DNA of 64,000 bases from contig NC_053035.3 in NCBI RefSeq assembly GCF_002575655.3, forward strand, positions 89,429,322 to 89,493,321. Reading direction: 5' to 3'. Under the pieces are notes generated by a model, which searched no databases, was not told the origin of the DNA, and was given only the letters and a program-made list of their open reading frames with translations. The translations under genes were made by a program, and so were the position numbers. Every line of letters begins with the position of its first letter. Position 1 is the first letter of the stretch. Positions 11,660 through 22,100 of this stretch are shown piece after piece. Source of the DNA: Aegilops tauschii subsp. strangulata (lineage: Eukaryota > Streptophyta > Magnoliopsida > Poales > Poaceae).

Positions 11660-12460
11660 ATGGAGAACGATGCGTCCAACAAGCGGAGGCGGGTCGAGCC
11701 AGAACCGCAAGAGCCTCCGGCAAGCCTGGAGTTCATTAGCAGCCTCCTCGATGAGATGCTGCTCATCATCATCTCCCTCCTCCCCTTCAAATTTGGCATG
11801 CAGACAACCGTCCTCTTCCGGCGGTGGCGCCCCCTCTAGCGCTGCATCCCCCTCAACTTCATCTACAACACCGAGCTCCCCGACGGGGATGGCGAACGTA
11901 TGGATGCATTGTCCCAGATCATCACCATGCACGCTAGGCCAGCCAGATGCCTTGTCATCAATTGCTTCCATTCCAATTGCTAGGTTAAAGCCAAGTTTGA
12001 CGAATGGTTCAGATCTCCTGCCCTAGATCAACTCTAGGAGCTCTGTTTTGCAACTAGACATCAGCGCTCATTGCCACCGTTCGTGATCCACACTCGCGCC
12101 GGTGCTACACCGCGCCAGGTTTATGTCCTATTGTTTCCCCGAGATTAATGTCGCGCCCGCTCTTCTTCTCCCTCAACTCAAGCAGCTCAAGCTCTTCGAG
12201 TTCCGAATCTCGAAGGAGGCTATTGAGCACCTACTCTGTTGTTGTACTACCCTCGAGTGCCCTCGTCTTGGGGAGATCCACGGGTTCAGTAGCCTCCACA
12301 TCGCCTCGACGAATCTTCAATCGATTTGTTTGTCTTGCTAGTGGGGAAACGATATGGTCATTGAGCATGCGCCTTTCCTAGAGATTGGTTGTACTTTGTC
12401 GAATAAGTCCATCAATACTCAGGGTCATTGGCGCACCAAAATTACAGTCGATAGGTATTT
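11660..12460 (+). pseudogene. F-box/FBD-LRR protein pseudogene
   Basis: Frame from the ATG at 11660 gives a typical grass F-box start: a basic KRRRVEPEP stretch, then LEFISSLLDEMLLIIISLLPF and TTVLFRRWRPL, the F-box helix pattern. TAG stops follow at 11837 (where the family usually has Trp), 11981 and 12035, and the frame is lost near 12130. In another frame, about 12130-12341 reads ALLLPQLKQLKLFEFRIS and GFSSLHIAST, the leucine-rich part. After a further shift, about 12340-12460 reads DMVIEHAPFLE, as in FBD-class proteins. These proteins are substrate adaptors of SCF ubiquitin ligases. With three stops and at least two shifts it is dead. No intron or promoter can be assigned. Confidence 0.85.
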
Positions 12461-13614
12461 TTCTTTGGATTTATTTGTACTAGTTTTCCACAATACCTAG
12501 AGGAAATAGAATTAAGTGCTACCATGTTATTTTATCTAGTTGAGCAAGACCTTTGAGTTGAATATCTTTGCTTCATTAACACTTGCATAATAACCATGCC
12601 ACCGTTACAACTATACTAAGTTTACATGTCAAGAAGAGGAGGACTATCTAGGTGTACCGATCATAAGTGAACCAAAACATTCTCGTTATTTCATTTTAAA
12701 TAACCGAGTTCCTCTGATTTGGATTTCTCTCTATGTTGCTCGAGGTCGATCAAGTTTAAACTTCAGGGAGTTGATGAGTATTATTTTTACACTCCTCTAA
12801 CCTGAGTTTAAACCAAAACATTTCATTAAAACCAAGATATTAGTTTCAATATTGCCACTAATGACCAATGAATGCAAAGGATTCCAAATATCCTATCTTT
12901 ATTTTGTTGCCACATGAAAAGGGTTATTTATGGACGAAATCAAGCCAATACACGGAAATGAGTAAAGTAGAGATAGAGGAGATCAAGTGGGAGGTGCAGC
13001 AGAGGCACTAGAGAAAAAAGATGGTGTTCCATACGACCGCGCGTGCTCATATAGGCGGTCGTATGGAATGCCAACAGAGGCGTCAGATCCACCTGAACAA
13101 CCTTTATAAAGGAGCCGACGCCAAATGAACAACATAACATAGGAGAACATCATCATCTTCACATAAACCATCTCCACCAACCCTAGCCACCGCCATTTCC
13201 CATCTCCATAGCCACCACCATCATCACGACCATACTTCTTAGCCATCTAGCCATACTTTTAATCATGCATCGCATCTGACACCTATTGTAAGGCATATTA
13301 CCAATCAATCAATCTTTATGATGTGTTCTTCAATGAGTTCTTCGTGTTAGCCGATCTCCATGTGTGAGTAGTTTGGAAAGGTCATGGGTTGAGGAAAGGT
13401 CCTTTCAACCTAATGTATTTGTTGGAGGGATCAATGGAAGTACTTTGAATTAACATCATGTATGTGTAGCATAAAGTTATTCTGTAGTTGTCTCTTGTCT
13501 CGTTCGCGTTCTTCATCCATGCACGTACCCAGGATCATGGAGAGCGAGCCACAAAAAGGCTAAGGGCAAGGAGACTGTGATGTGTTATTCTAAACACCAG
13601 TGATATAAAGGTAT
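12461..13614. other. Unclassified DNA with a hairpin and a promoter-like stretch
   Basis: No supported gene. A TATA-like tttataaagg near 13103 is followed by pyrimidine-rich, ACC-rich text with no usable ORF, as might be seen in an old LTR or a decayed 5' UTR. The hairpin at 13027-13068 is listed separately. Confidence 0.4.
13027..13068. repeat. Perfect 14 bp inverted repeat (hairpin)
   Basis: Arm ttccatacgaccgc (13027-13040) and arm gcggtcgtatggaa (13055-13068) are perfect reverse complements separated by 14 bases. It lies about 35 bases upstream of the tttataaagg box. Function unknown; it could be an operator-like site, a TE scar or a small fold-back. Confidence 0.85.
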
Positions 13615-13902
13615 AGGTCTAATTCTTTTGGTGGCTTTTTTGGGCTTCTAGAATAAGCTCCCCATAAAGGTCTAGGGCAATTTCTTTTAGTGGCCTTTTG
13701 GGCTTCTAGAAAGGCTTCTAGAATAAGGTCCCCGACCTAGCTTATTCTAGAAGCCCAACCAAAAATATTTTTTAGAAGCCTACTAGTCAAGTCTTAATGA
13801 GTAGGATTTTAAAATATAAATTTGGTTGGGCTTATTGAATAAGCTGGGTATAGGGGCAGATTATTTCAGCTTATTCTAGAAGGCAGCAAAAGAACTGGCC
13901 CT
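13615..13902. mobile_element. MITE-like element with imperfect terminal inverted repeats
   Basis: Ends aggtctaattcttttggtggc and, reversed, agggccagttcttttgctgcc are diverged inverted repeats. Further inside, ttctagaataagct pairs with its inverse near 13880. No ORF. The flanks show no clean target duplication (tat against taa), so the superfamily is open; PIF/Harbinger or hAT are possible. Confidence 0.6.
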
Positions 13903-14852
13903 TAATACGGTAACATGGACCCTATCTCTAGGGATACAAGAGGTGCAGTCCTTAAACTACCAATGATTTTGTTTAATTATTTCTATCTTAATTACTGGGG
14001 CAACACCGCGCGACGGATAAGGCCTTCAGTTGGACAACTGACTCTTGATGAAGGACGTGTGTCAGTCAAGACGTAATTTGCACACACCCCTCACTTCCAT
14101 ACATAGCGAGCACATCTCGACGGATGACTTCTAGGGCACAAATTAATATCATAATGATCCCGACACAAACATATAGTTGTAAGCATAAGTTCTCATACCC
14201 ATGCCTATTTTTGTTATAAGTGTTTTTAGTGTCATATCAAAAGCTAGATTTAGTCTTTTGCAAAAGCTTGTTAGAAACCCTTGCTTAAAGGGCACTGCCC
14301 TCTCGTGGGTTCGATAAATCAGGGTCACCAATGGGGAAAAACCAAGAATCCTTTATGCTCCTTTACCGGATCACTAAAGGGACAAATCAAATGGAAGGTC
14401 CTTAGTAAGCAACAGGAGCGTGACACTATCGACGACTTATCAGTTAGATTGACTCTCTTGCTCAGTGCCTGATGCCACAACCTTCTTCGAATCCGGATTA
14501 GTGTACCCTCTATTTTAACTTGTGTGTGTGGGTTTATTATTGAGCTGGTGCCCCCACCAGACTTGATGTTGGTGTATTTGTACCTTTATTGTGTCTGTAC
14601 TTGGTTGTTTGACATTGACTTTATCTATAAAGCGGGGCGAAAGCCTATATTCCAAAAGATCCAAATCCCGCATCATGGCGTCATGTTTTTCCTTTTCTGA
14701 CAATTCAAACGATGAAGCCCAATCACCCGGTGCCATGAGAGCACCTACCGCGAGCACTCTTACCCAAGATCGAATAAACCCGCTGACTTCCCTCCTCATA
14801 ATCCAAACCATAGCTCACAAAGGCCGGAAGTCAAATGAGAGTACGAGACCAC
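13903..14852. other. Unclassified DNA with a possible LINE 3' relic
   Basis: No supported gene. Around 14580-14650 the text gactttatctataaagcggggcgaaagc resembles 3' tails often found at the end of grass LINE-like elements, but no poly(A) or target duplication is visible. Confidence 0.35.
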
Positions 14853-15330
14853 CCCTTGGTCAGCCCGAATAAGACCGCAAATGAGAGGAGAAGAGATAAA
14901 CACAAATGCCGACAAGAGCGATGAGAAAAGAGTTAAACCCTAGCGAGAGGGCAAAGGCGACACCAACGACTACTTATTTCGTTATCATTCGGCTGAGCTT
15001 GTGTAACAATCGGGGAGCTCCTAATTGACACCTTGACTGGGCCGGCCCATTGGCGTGCACGCTCGTTCGCCCTGCTGGTACTATAGTGCAACCCTTGGTC
15101 AGCCCGAACAGGACCGCAGGTGGGAGGAGAAAAGATAAACTAAAACACTGGCGGAGCAACGAGAGAAGAGACAAACCCCAGAGAGAGGGAAAAGGCAACA
15201 CCAACGACCACTTTTTTCGTTGTTGTTCGACAGAGCTTGCATTACAACTAGGGAGTTCCTATTTGACCCCTCGACTGGGCCGACCCATTGGCGTGCACGC
15301 CCGTTCGACCTGTTGGTATTGTAGCGCAAC
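14853..15330. repeat. Tandem duplication, two units of 239 bp
   Basis: Unit 1 (14853-15091) and unit 2 (15092-15330) both start cccttggtcagcccgaa and both contain actgggccg and ggcgtgcacgc in the same order. They differ by many substitutions, so the duplication is old. ORFs that cross both units are by-products. Confidence 0.85.
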
Positions 15331-15898
15331 GAAAATTCATAAAAAGCAGTCACGCACAAGGAATCAAACTAAAGATCTCTCACTGGTTAAGGACTGTCGC
15401 TAGCCAAAGTTTGGAATTTCAAAATTTTGTTCATGTTGTTCAAGAAATGTTCGGCTTTTCAAACATTATTTAACTTTTGAAAAATAGTTCATGATTTCCA
15501 AGAAATTTTCGAAAAAAATATTTGAACCACGCGGATTTTGAAAATGCATGAACAATTTTTGAAAAATGTGATCATTTTAAAAAAAATCTTAATTTTTTGA
15601 AATTGTGATTAATTTTTACAATTCTAAACTAAATTTAAAAGTATTGAGCATTTTTATTAAAAGGTGAAGATTTTTTGAAACACTCCTTTAAAAAAGTGAT
15701 CATATTTAAAAAATACGAACGACTGTCAAATCATATAGGAAATTCCTTACAATTGGTCGTCCGCTGCGGTTGTCGCTTGGTTGGGCCTGCGATCCACTTG
15801 GGCCTTCTCTCGTGTCTACGCTGCTGTACATCGGCCCGGTTTTCTGCTAGGTCGATTTTCTGTAATGGAAACCGTCGGAGCCCACAACGCAGGATTCT
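15331..15898. other. AT-rich degenerate repeat and flank of the Mutator-like element
   Basis: Contains loosely repeated phrases such as ttttgaaaa and catgaac every 15-30 bases, like the array at 26640-27260. No coding sequence. The right end (near 15890) is the target of the Mutator-like insertion. Confidence 0.5.
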
Positions 15899-15908
15899 AA
15901 AAAGAAAG

Positions 15909-17850
15909 AGTCAATTACACCGGTGGTGCTAGAACTTGGCGTAAATGGTCACTTTGGTGCTAGAAGTTGCGGTGTACATTAAAGTGGTGCAGAAACTTGG
16001 CGTGCAAATACAGTGCATATCCCATTTTGTATACATAATATGTGCTGACTAGGCACGTGGGGTCCGCTGTCAGCCCGTGAACCAGGCAGAATGTTTTTTT
16101 TCAAAATCCCTAATATATATTTTTGACAAAAAAGACCATATGGACGTGGCATTTTTCTTCTCTATGCCTAGTGGGCCCCGCCTGTCAATATTAAAATAAA
16201 AGATTTCACCCAGGTTTTGATCGGGCGACCACAGGTTACCTAAACAACCAGCTAACCACTCCAACATAAACATTGTCTAGTTCTCTAATGATCATAACCG
16301 TATAAATATTTAGCGAAGACGCATGTGGAGCTTAAGTGGGCTGTAGATATTGCAGCCCATTTTTCACAAGCTATTTTTATAAGATATTTTAAAACGTAAG
16401 TAATAAAAATTATGTTCCAATATTTGTTTGTTATCAATACTTTGTAATAAAAAACAATGAAATATATACCCGTGTATATATAAAATATTTAGTTATTATG
16501 GACATTTAAAATGTGTATTATATACAATGTTTAATGAATAAAAAAAAAGTATACACTCATGACATATATTTAAATTTTATAATGATGAATACAAACATTT
16601 ACTTAACAACTATAATTATTCACAGGTGTATATTTTTTACTAATGACTTATATTCGAAAACAGTATATATTTTAAATATTATACACAATTCAATATCCAT
16701 ATCAACAGTTTTTAATAGTATAGTTTTTACTCATGACTTATGTATATTTTTAGTTATAAAAATTGAACTATACAAATGTAATTATAATTATTTAAATATT
16801 TGTATAATAAAAATATATTTTCAAATGTAATTTAAAATAAATTTTATCATTTTAAATTATTTAAATATATTTACAATTCATAATATTATTTAAATATACG
16901 AATGTGTTTTGAAATAATACATGAACAAGTTTTAAAAATAAGTTATTTCGTTGGGATGCATGGTATTTTTAAAATAAATATACCATTGTTTAGAAAATAA
17001 CACATGAACATTTTTATTTAATATACATTTTATATTTCTGTATTAAATAGATATTTTATATAGTGCATGCATGTGTATTTAATTTTTTATTTACTAATCA
17101 TGGTTTGTTTGTATAAACATTTATAGCACACAAACATTTAAAACATAATTTTATAACTTTTTTTTGAGCGGTACATAATTTTGTAACTTACATTTTATAA
17201 ATATATCTTTAAAAAATAGCTCGTGCAAAATGGGCCGCAATATCTGCAGCCCATCCAAACTTCAGATGCGTACCTGTTAGATACATAATTTAGGTGTAGG
17301 TCCACATATTTGGTTGGGCAATCCTCATGACCCAAACCTTGTACCTATGACCTTTGCTTTGCTTGAATAAAGGTAGCGAGTTTCTCTAAAAAAAAACCCT
17401 GTTAAATACATGTTGCCATAAAGAACCTTCTGAATACATATAGGTTAGTTATCCATTAATGACGTTGTAACAGGAATAGTGAACCGGTAGGACAGGTTTG
17501 CTCTCTAGCCTTGGTCGTGTGTTCGAGTCTTGGTCTGCCCTTTTTCTTGTTAATTTTGACCGACGGGACCCACTGTTTAGAGATGAAAAATGACACGTCC
17601 ATATATGGATCTTTTTTTTGCAAAAAGATATATTCCGAGGTTTAAAAAAACAGGCCACACCCCCCTCTTCCAGGTCCACTGGCTGACAGTGAGACCCACG
17701 CGCCTAGTCAGCGCAGATTCCGTATAAACACGATTAGCACTGTATTTGCACATTTGAGACAAGTTTTTGCACCACTTCGATGTACACCGCAACTTCTAAC
17801 ATCAGAGTGACCGTTTGCGTCAAGTTCTAGCACCATCAATGTAATTGACT
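15909..17850. mobile_element. Long-TIR Mutator-like (MULE/fold-back) element, non-autonomous
   Basis: The left end agtcaattacaccggtggtg and the reversed right end agtcaattacattgatggtg begin inverted repeats of roughly 470 bp. The arms stay alignable to an inner section (16318-16376 against 17212-17271) around tgcagatattgcggccca. The flanks carry aaaaagaaag on both sides (15899-15908 and 17852-17861), a 9-10 bp duplication typical of Mutator-like elements, although the A-run makes its edge ambiguous. The middle (16377-17211) is extremely AT-rich with no transposase. tRNA-like boxes lie in the arms. It depends on a transposase encoded elsewhere. Confidence 0.8.
17287..17397 (+). mobile_element. 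Small retroposed insert in the right TIR
   Basis: Flanked by cctgttagatacat (17273-17286) and cctgttaaatacat (17398-17411), a 14 bp duplication with one mismatch. It ends in gaataaaggtagcgag and a run of A, so it looks like a 5'-truncated LINE or SINE tail copied in by target-primed reverse transcription. Too short to assign a family. Confidence 0.7.
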
Positions 17851-17861
17851 AAAAAAGAAAG

Positions 17862-18019
17862 CCCCCAACGCAGGCGGCAACCTTGATCCCCTCCTTCCTC
17901 CCAGTCCCCACCGCCGCCATGAACTCTGCTCAAGCCCGCTTCCATGGTTCCCGTCATGGGCACCTCTCGCATGTTGCGGAAGCCGAAGGCACCACCTATA
18001 GAAAGGACTCGAGTCCCTC
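17862..18019. other. GC-rich flank between the Mutator-like and hAT elements
   Basis: About 160 bases, continuous with 21561 onward before the hAT inserted. The GC-rich text with short ORFs looks like a decayed 5' gene region, but no protein is recognisable. Confidence 0.35.
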
Positions 18020-18282
18020 CAGGGGCGGATCCACCATGGGTCAAGGGTGTTCAGATGAACACCCGAAAATTTATGCAAATATTTTTTTACATATAGGCAT
18101 ATATGGCAGAGTATAGAAATACGATCCTACATGGGCCCAATACGTGCACTTTGGCAGCAGGCGAGCAGCCCATTAGGCCATTAGGTATTACCTGACTGCG
18201 CACGAGAGCCTGGACACGCACCCGGCCAGCCGCTTCCTTCCCCAATTCCCACGAACAGATACAGGAGCGGCGGCGCGAGGGC

Positions 18283-21200
18283 ATGGCGAGCCACAGCCAG
18301 CCGCCGGCGCAGGAGTTCACCAGGGCCATCGCCGACACGGCCGCCGCCGGTGAGGAGCAGGAGCTAGTACCCAGTCCCAGTGCGGGGCACGGCGCCGCAT
18401 CATAGCCACAGAGACAGTGGGTCACGCCGCCGGCACCGCCGGCCGCCGCAGTTGTTGATGCCGCGGAGGGGAGCGTACCTCCAGTGTAGCAATTTGCTCC
18501 AACAACCTCAATCTCTAAGCCTAAGGTGAATCCCCTTTCAAGTTCCAAGTTCCAACTCTGAAATTTCATTCTTTGATTTGATTCATTGTGAAATCCGAAC
18601 TGAATGTGTAGTTTCTATTTGATTCAGTGAGAAGTAGCTATAGATGTCATTCAAAGGAGTTAGGATCTGTTGATTTATTAGCATAAAAATAACAAAGGAA
18701 TTGTATTTGAATTGTAGGCAGTACAGAATTCAAAACTCAAGAGGAAGAGCATCGCCATTGATTTGAAAACTTTGTGGAGTAGAGCTGGGAAGAAATCTAG
18801 AGCATGTGCAGGGGCTCTAGTGAACACAAGTCCAATTGCAGAACATGTTCAGGTTGAGCAGCAAGTGCAGGTGCAGAACACTTCCCCATCGAATCAACTT
18901 CATAGCACTATGAGCTCCCCTTCAGTTCAAAATCAGCAGCAGCTACAGATTGTTGGTGCCACGAACACAAGTCCAATTGCAGAACCTGAGATTGAGCACG
19001 AAGCAAGCGAAGAATCTGAAAATATAGAGGAAGAGAATGACACTGAAGATGCAGTTTACGATGTTCAGCTGCTTGAACCTGATCCTGGGAAGAGGATTGC
19101 TATTGCAGATTATGATGTTAATGACCAGAACAGGATTAGAAGAGGATACATTGCAAAAGGGGCTTGTCGACCAAAAAAGTATGCTTTTCCACAACACCCT
19201 GTTGGAGGTATGCGTCAATTTGTAGCTAAATGGTTCAAGTCTTATAAATGGCTTGAGTATAGTAAAGAGCTAGATGCTGCTTTCTGCTTTGTATGTTATC
19301 TTTTCAAGGATAATTCACATGTTGGTGGGGATTGCTTTGTGAATGGAGGATTTAGAAATTGGAATCACAAGGCTAGTTTTGGGAAACATGTTGGTGGGAT
19401 CAATAGTGCACACAACAAAGCACAAGAGAAATACAATTTCTTCATTGCACCCAAAACAACAATCGTAGAGTCATTTTCTTCAACCACCAAACAAGACAAG
19501 GTTCTATATATAGCTCGCTTGACATATTCTCTTAAATGCCTGAGGTTTCTTTTGGGTCAAGGGTTAGCTTTTCGTGGACATGATGAAAGAGAAGTTTCAC
19601 TTAATAAAGGTAATTTCCTTGAGCTTCTACATTGGCTAGCAGAGAATTTTGAAGAAGTGAATAAGGTGGTTCTTAAGAATGCTCCAAAGAACAACAAAAT
19701 GATAGCTCATGAAATACAAACAGACCTCATCAACTCTTGTGCCAAAGAAACTACTAGGCTTATGATGGAAGAGCTAGGTGATAGTTGTTTCTCAATACTT
19801 GCCGATGAATCAAGTGATGTGTATCTACAAGAACAATTGGCTCTTTGTCTGCGTTATGTTGATAAAATCGGAAGGGTGGTTGAGAGGTTTCTTGGTATTT
19901 TACATGTTGCAAACACCACATCTTTGACACTCAAAACAGCAATTGAGAGTTTGCTTATGGAACATGGTTTGACCTTCTCTAGAGTACGTGGGCAAGGGTA
20001 CGATGGTGCTAGCAACATGAAGGGTCATGTCAATGGTCTAAAGAAACTAATTATGGATGAGTCCCCTTCTGCCTATTATGTGCATTGTTTTGCTCATCAA
20101 CTTCAGTTATCTCTAGTTGCTGTTGCTAAGGAGAACCGTGATTGTGTTTTGTTCTTTCAACAACTTGCTAATCTATTGAATGTTCTTGGGATGTCTTGTA
20201 AGAAGATTAGAATGCTTCGTGTGGCTCAAGCTGAACGGATCATTAAAGCATTGGAATTGGAGGAAATTGAAACCGGTAAAGGCATGAATCAAGAGATGGG
20301 TTTGAGTAGGCCGGGTGACACTCGTTGGGGAACTCACCACAAAACTATTATGCATATTCTTCGCATGTATCCTTCAATCCGGCTAGTTCTTAACAAGTTA
20401 GTAAGAGACCCAACTCAAAGCAATGAGGCTATGCTTGCTGAAACTATGTTGACATATTTTGAGTCATTTGACTTTGTTTTCATGGCACACTTGTTGCAAA
20501 CCATATTTGGGCACACCAATGACTTAAGTCGTGCTTTGCAAAAGAAAGATCAAGACATTGTTAATGCTGTTGAACTCATTCATTTGACAAAGATTCAATT
20601 GCAATTGTTGAGAGATGATGGTGGATGGGAAACTTTCCTTGAAGAGGTCACTTCTTATTGTGTCAAGCATAAAGTCAAAGTTCCTCAAATGAATGGTAAG
20701 TACAAGCCACCTGGAAGACCCTCAAGATTCTACAAAAATCTCACGAATCTCCATCGCTTCCATGTTGAGATGTTTTTGGGTCTTATTGATAGGCAACTTC
20801 GAGAGCTTGGAGATAGATTTGATGAGGTAAACACTGAATTACTTCATTACATGGGATCATTCAGTCCGGTAAATTCTTTTGCTACTTATCATAAGGAAAA
20901 CTTGGTTAAGCTTGCGCATCTTTATCCCTTGGATTTCACGGAGGAAGATCTGATGCATATTCCTTATCAACTTACACACTTCATTACTGATATGCGTATA
21001 GATGAGAGGTTTAGAAAGGTCAAAAACATAGTCGACCTTTCTATTATGCTTGTCGAGACAAACAAGAGTGTCACTTATAACCTTGTTTACAAGCTTTTCA
21101 AATTGGTTCTAATCCTACCAGTAGCAACAGCTAGTGTTGAGAGAGTGTTCTCTTCAATGACTTATGTGAAAAACAAGCTACAGAATAAAATGGGGAATCA

Positions 21201-21315
21201 ACTCTTGAATGATTGCTTGGTTACATTTATTGAGAGGGAATTCTTTTTTGAAGTGAAGGATGATGTTGTCATTTCTCGTTTTCAAGCCATGACAAAGCGT
21301 ATGGTCGAGTTGTAA
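18283..21315 (+). pseudogene. hAT (Tip100-type) transposase, two exons, N-terminal exon broken
   Basis: Exon 2 (18718-21315) is open for 865 codons. Counting from Leu codon 18763 as residue 1: an acidic Gln/Glu-rich tail to ~110; a TTF-type zinc-finger region ~130-185 (FCFVCYLF); DUF4371-like and RNase H-like core with Asp348 (LADESSD) and Asp414 (GYDGAS); HCFAHQLQL at ~441; a GDTRWGTH motif at ~518; and a C-terminal hAT dimerisation segment with SVERVFS at 791-797, whose Glu is the likely third acidic residue. A phase-0 intron is inferred at 18526-18717 (gtgaat...ttgtag). Exon 1, from ATG 18283, stays in the same frame but has TAG at 18403 and 18487. No other lesion is seen. The first in-frame ATG in exon 2 is at 18910, so an N-truncated protein with all core domains could still be made. 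Without exon 1 this would be a CDS; I call it a pseudogene on the two stops. Confidence 0.9.
18526..18717 (+). other. Inferred intron of the hAT transposase gene
   Basis: GT at 18526 follows cctaag, and AG at 18716-18717 precedes the open exon. Removing these 192 bases joins two frames in phase 0. No branch point was tested. Confidence 0.65.
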
Positions 21316-22023
21316 TTTTCTTATCTATTTTGTAATTTCCTTAATCTGTATTGCTGTTGCTGTGAACGAATTGGCTCCTCTGTTAAGGCCGATCCAGAAT
21401 TGACTCATCTGTTTCAGTTGCTTGCTTCTGCTTTTATTGATACAGATGTTGTTGCTACTGACCAATTTGTATTGCTGTGAACGAATTGGCTCCTCTGTTA
21501 GTGTGAAAAAAAAAATTTGAACACCCAATTCTAAATTCCTGGATCCGCCACTGGTCCCTCGATCGAAATTCCTGATCAGACCGGATTGCGGCGGCGCCAC
21601 GACAGGTTGCCGGCCTGCAGTCCTCCTCACGGGACAAGCTGCGTTCGCGGTGCGCTCTCGCTGCCTGCCGGCTTCGACGGTGTGAGCCGGGGCGCCGCCC
21701 TTCCCCAAATCCGCAATCGAGTCGTGCGTCCGATCTGCCGCCTCCCCTCGACGTCCACGGCTCTGTGCTCTTCTGTGTTCTCTCCTAGCGCAGGCTGTGG
21801 GGGCGCTACGCCGCCATCTGCCGGCTCCTCATACAAGAGCGATGGACAAACTGAGCCCTGTGGGAAACAATCGCATCAGCTCAGCGACGTCCAGCGTTTC
21901 TCCTCTCGTGTTTCTTTGCACGCCTCATCTCCAAGCACGAAGCCACGACGAGATGTAAGTTTCATCATCATTGACCTGTTTTCTTGGTCATCAATTGATT
22001 CCCTCTTTTGATCTAAATATTCT

Positions 22024-22100
22024 GATTACTGCATGCCATTGCTCTAAATTTCTTGATTACTGCATGCCATTGCTCTAAATCTCTTGATTACTGCATGCCG
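22024..22100. repeat. Short tandem repeat, about 2.5 copies of 31 bp
   Basis: tgattactgcatgccattgc starts at 22024 and 22055, and a third, diverging copy starts at 22086. Between the first two units only isolated bases differ. Confidence 0.9.

Larger units (their letters stand above)
18020..21553 (+). mobile_element. hAT transposon, Tip100-like, nearly complete
   Basis: A 3534 bp element. The left end CAGGGGCGGATCCACC and the reversed right end CAGTGGCGGATCCAGG are short inverted repeats of the CAGGGGCGGATCC type known for Tip100-class hATs. The flanks share gtccctc (18013-18019 and 21554-21560), giving an 8 bp duplication if one shared or mismatched base is allowed. Both subterminal regions contain a GTGTTC motif about 30 bases in. 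It holds one transposase gene with one intron. Confidence 0.9.

Noticed and set aside
11387..11971. 194-codon ORF on the minus strand
   Set aside because: It is the antisense shadow of the F-box pseudogene; the plus strand has the recognisable motifs.
16377..17211. Extremely AT-rich block as a possible replication origin or organelle insert
   Set aside because: It sits exactly between the arms of a Mutator-like element and has no organelle gene text.
21586..22011. 141-codon ORF right of the hAT
   Set aside because: GC-rich, no domain, and a similar ORF on the other strand; at best a former UTR.
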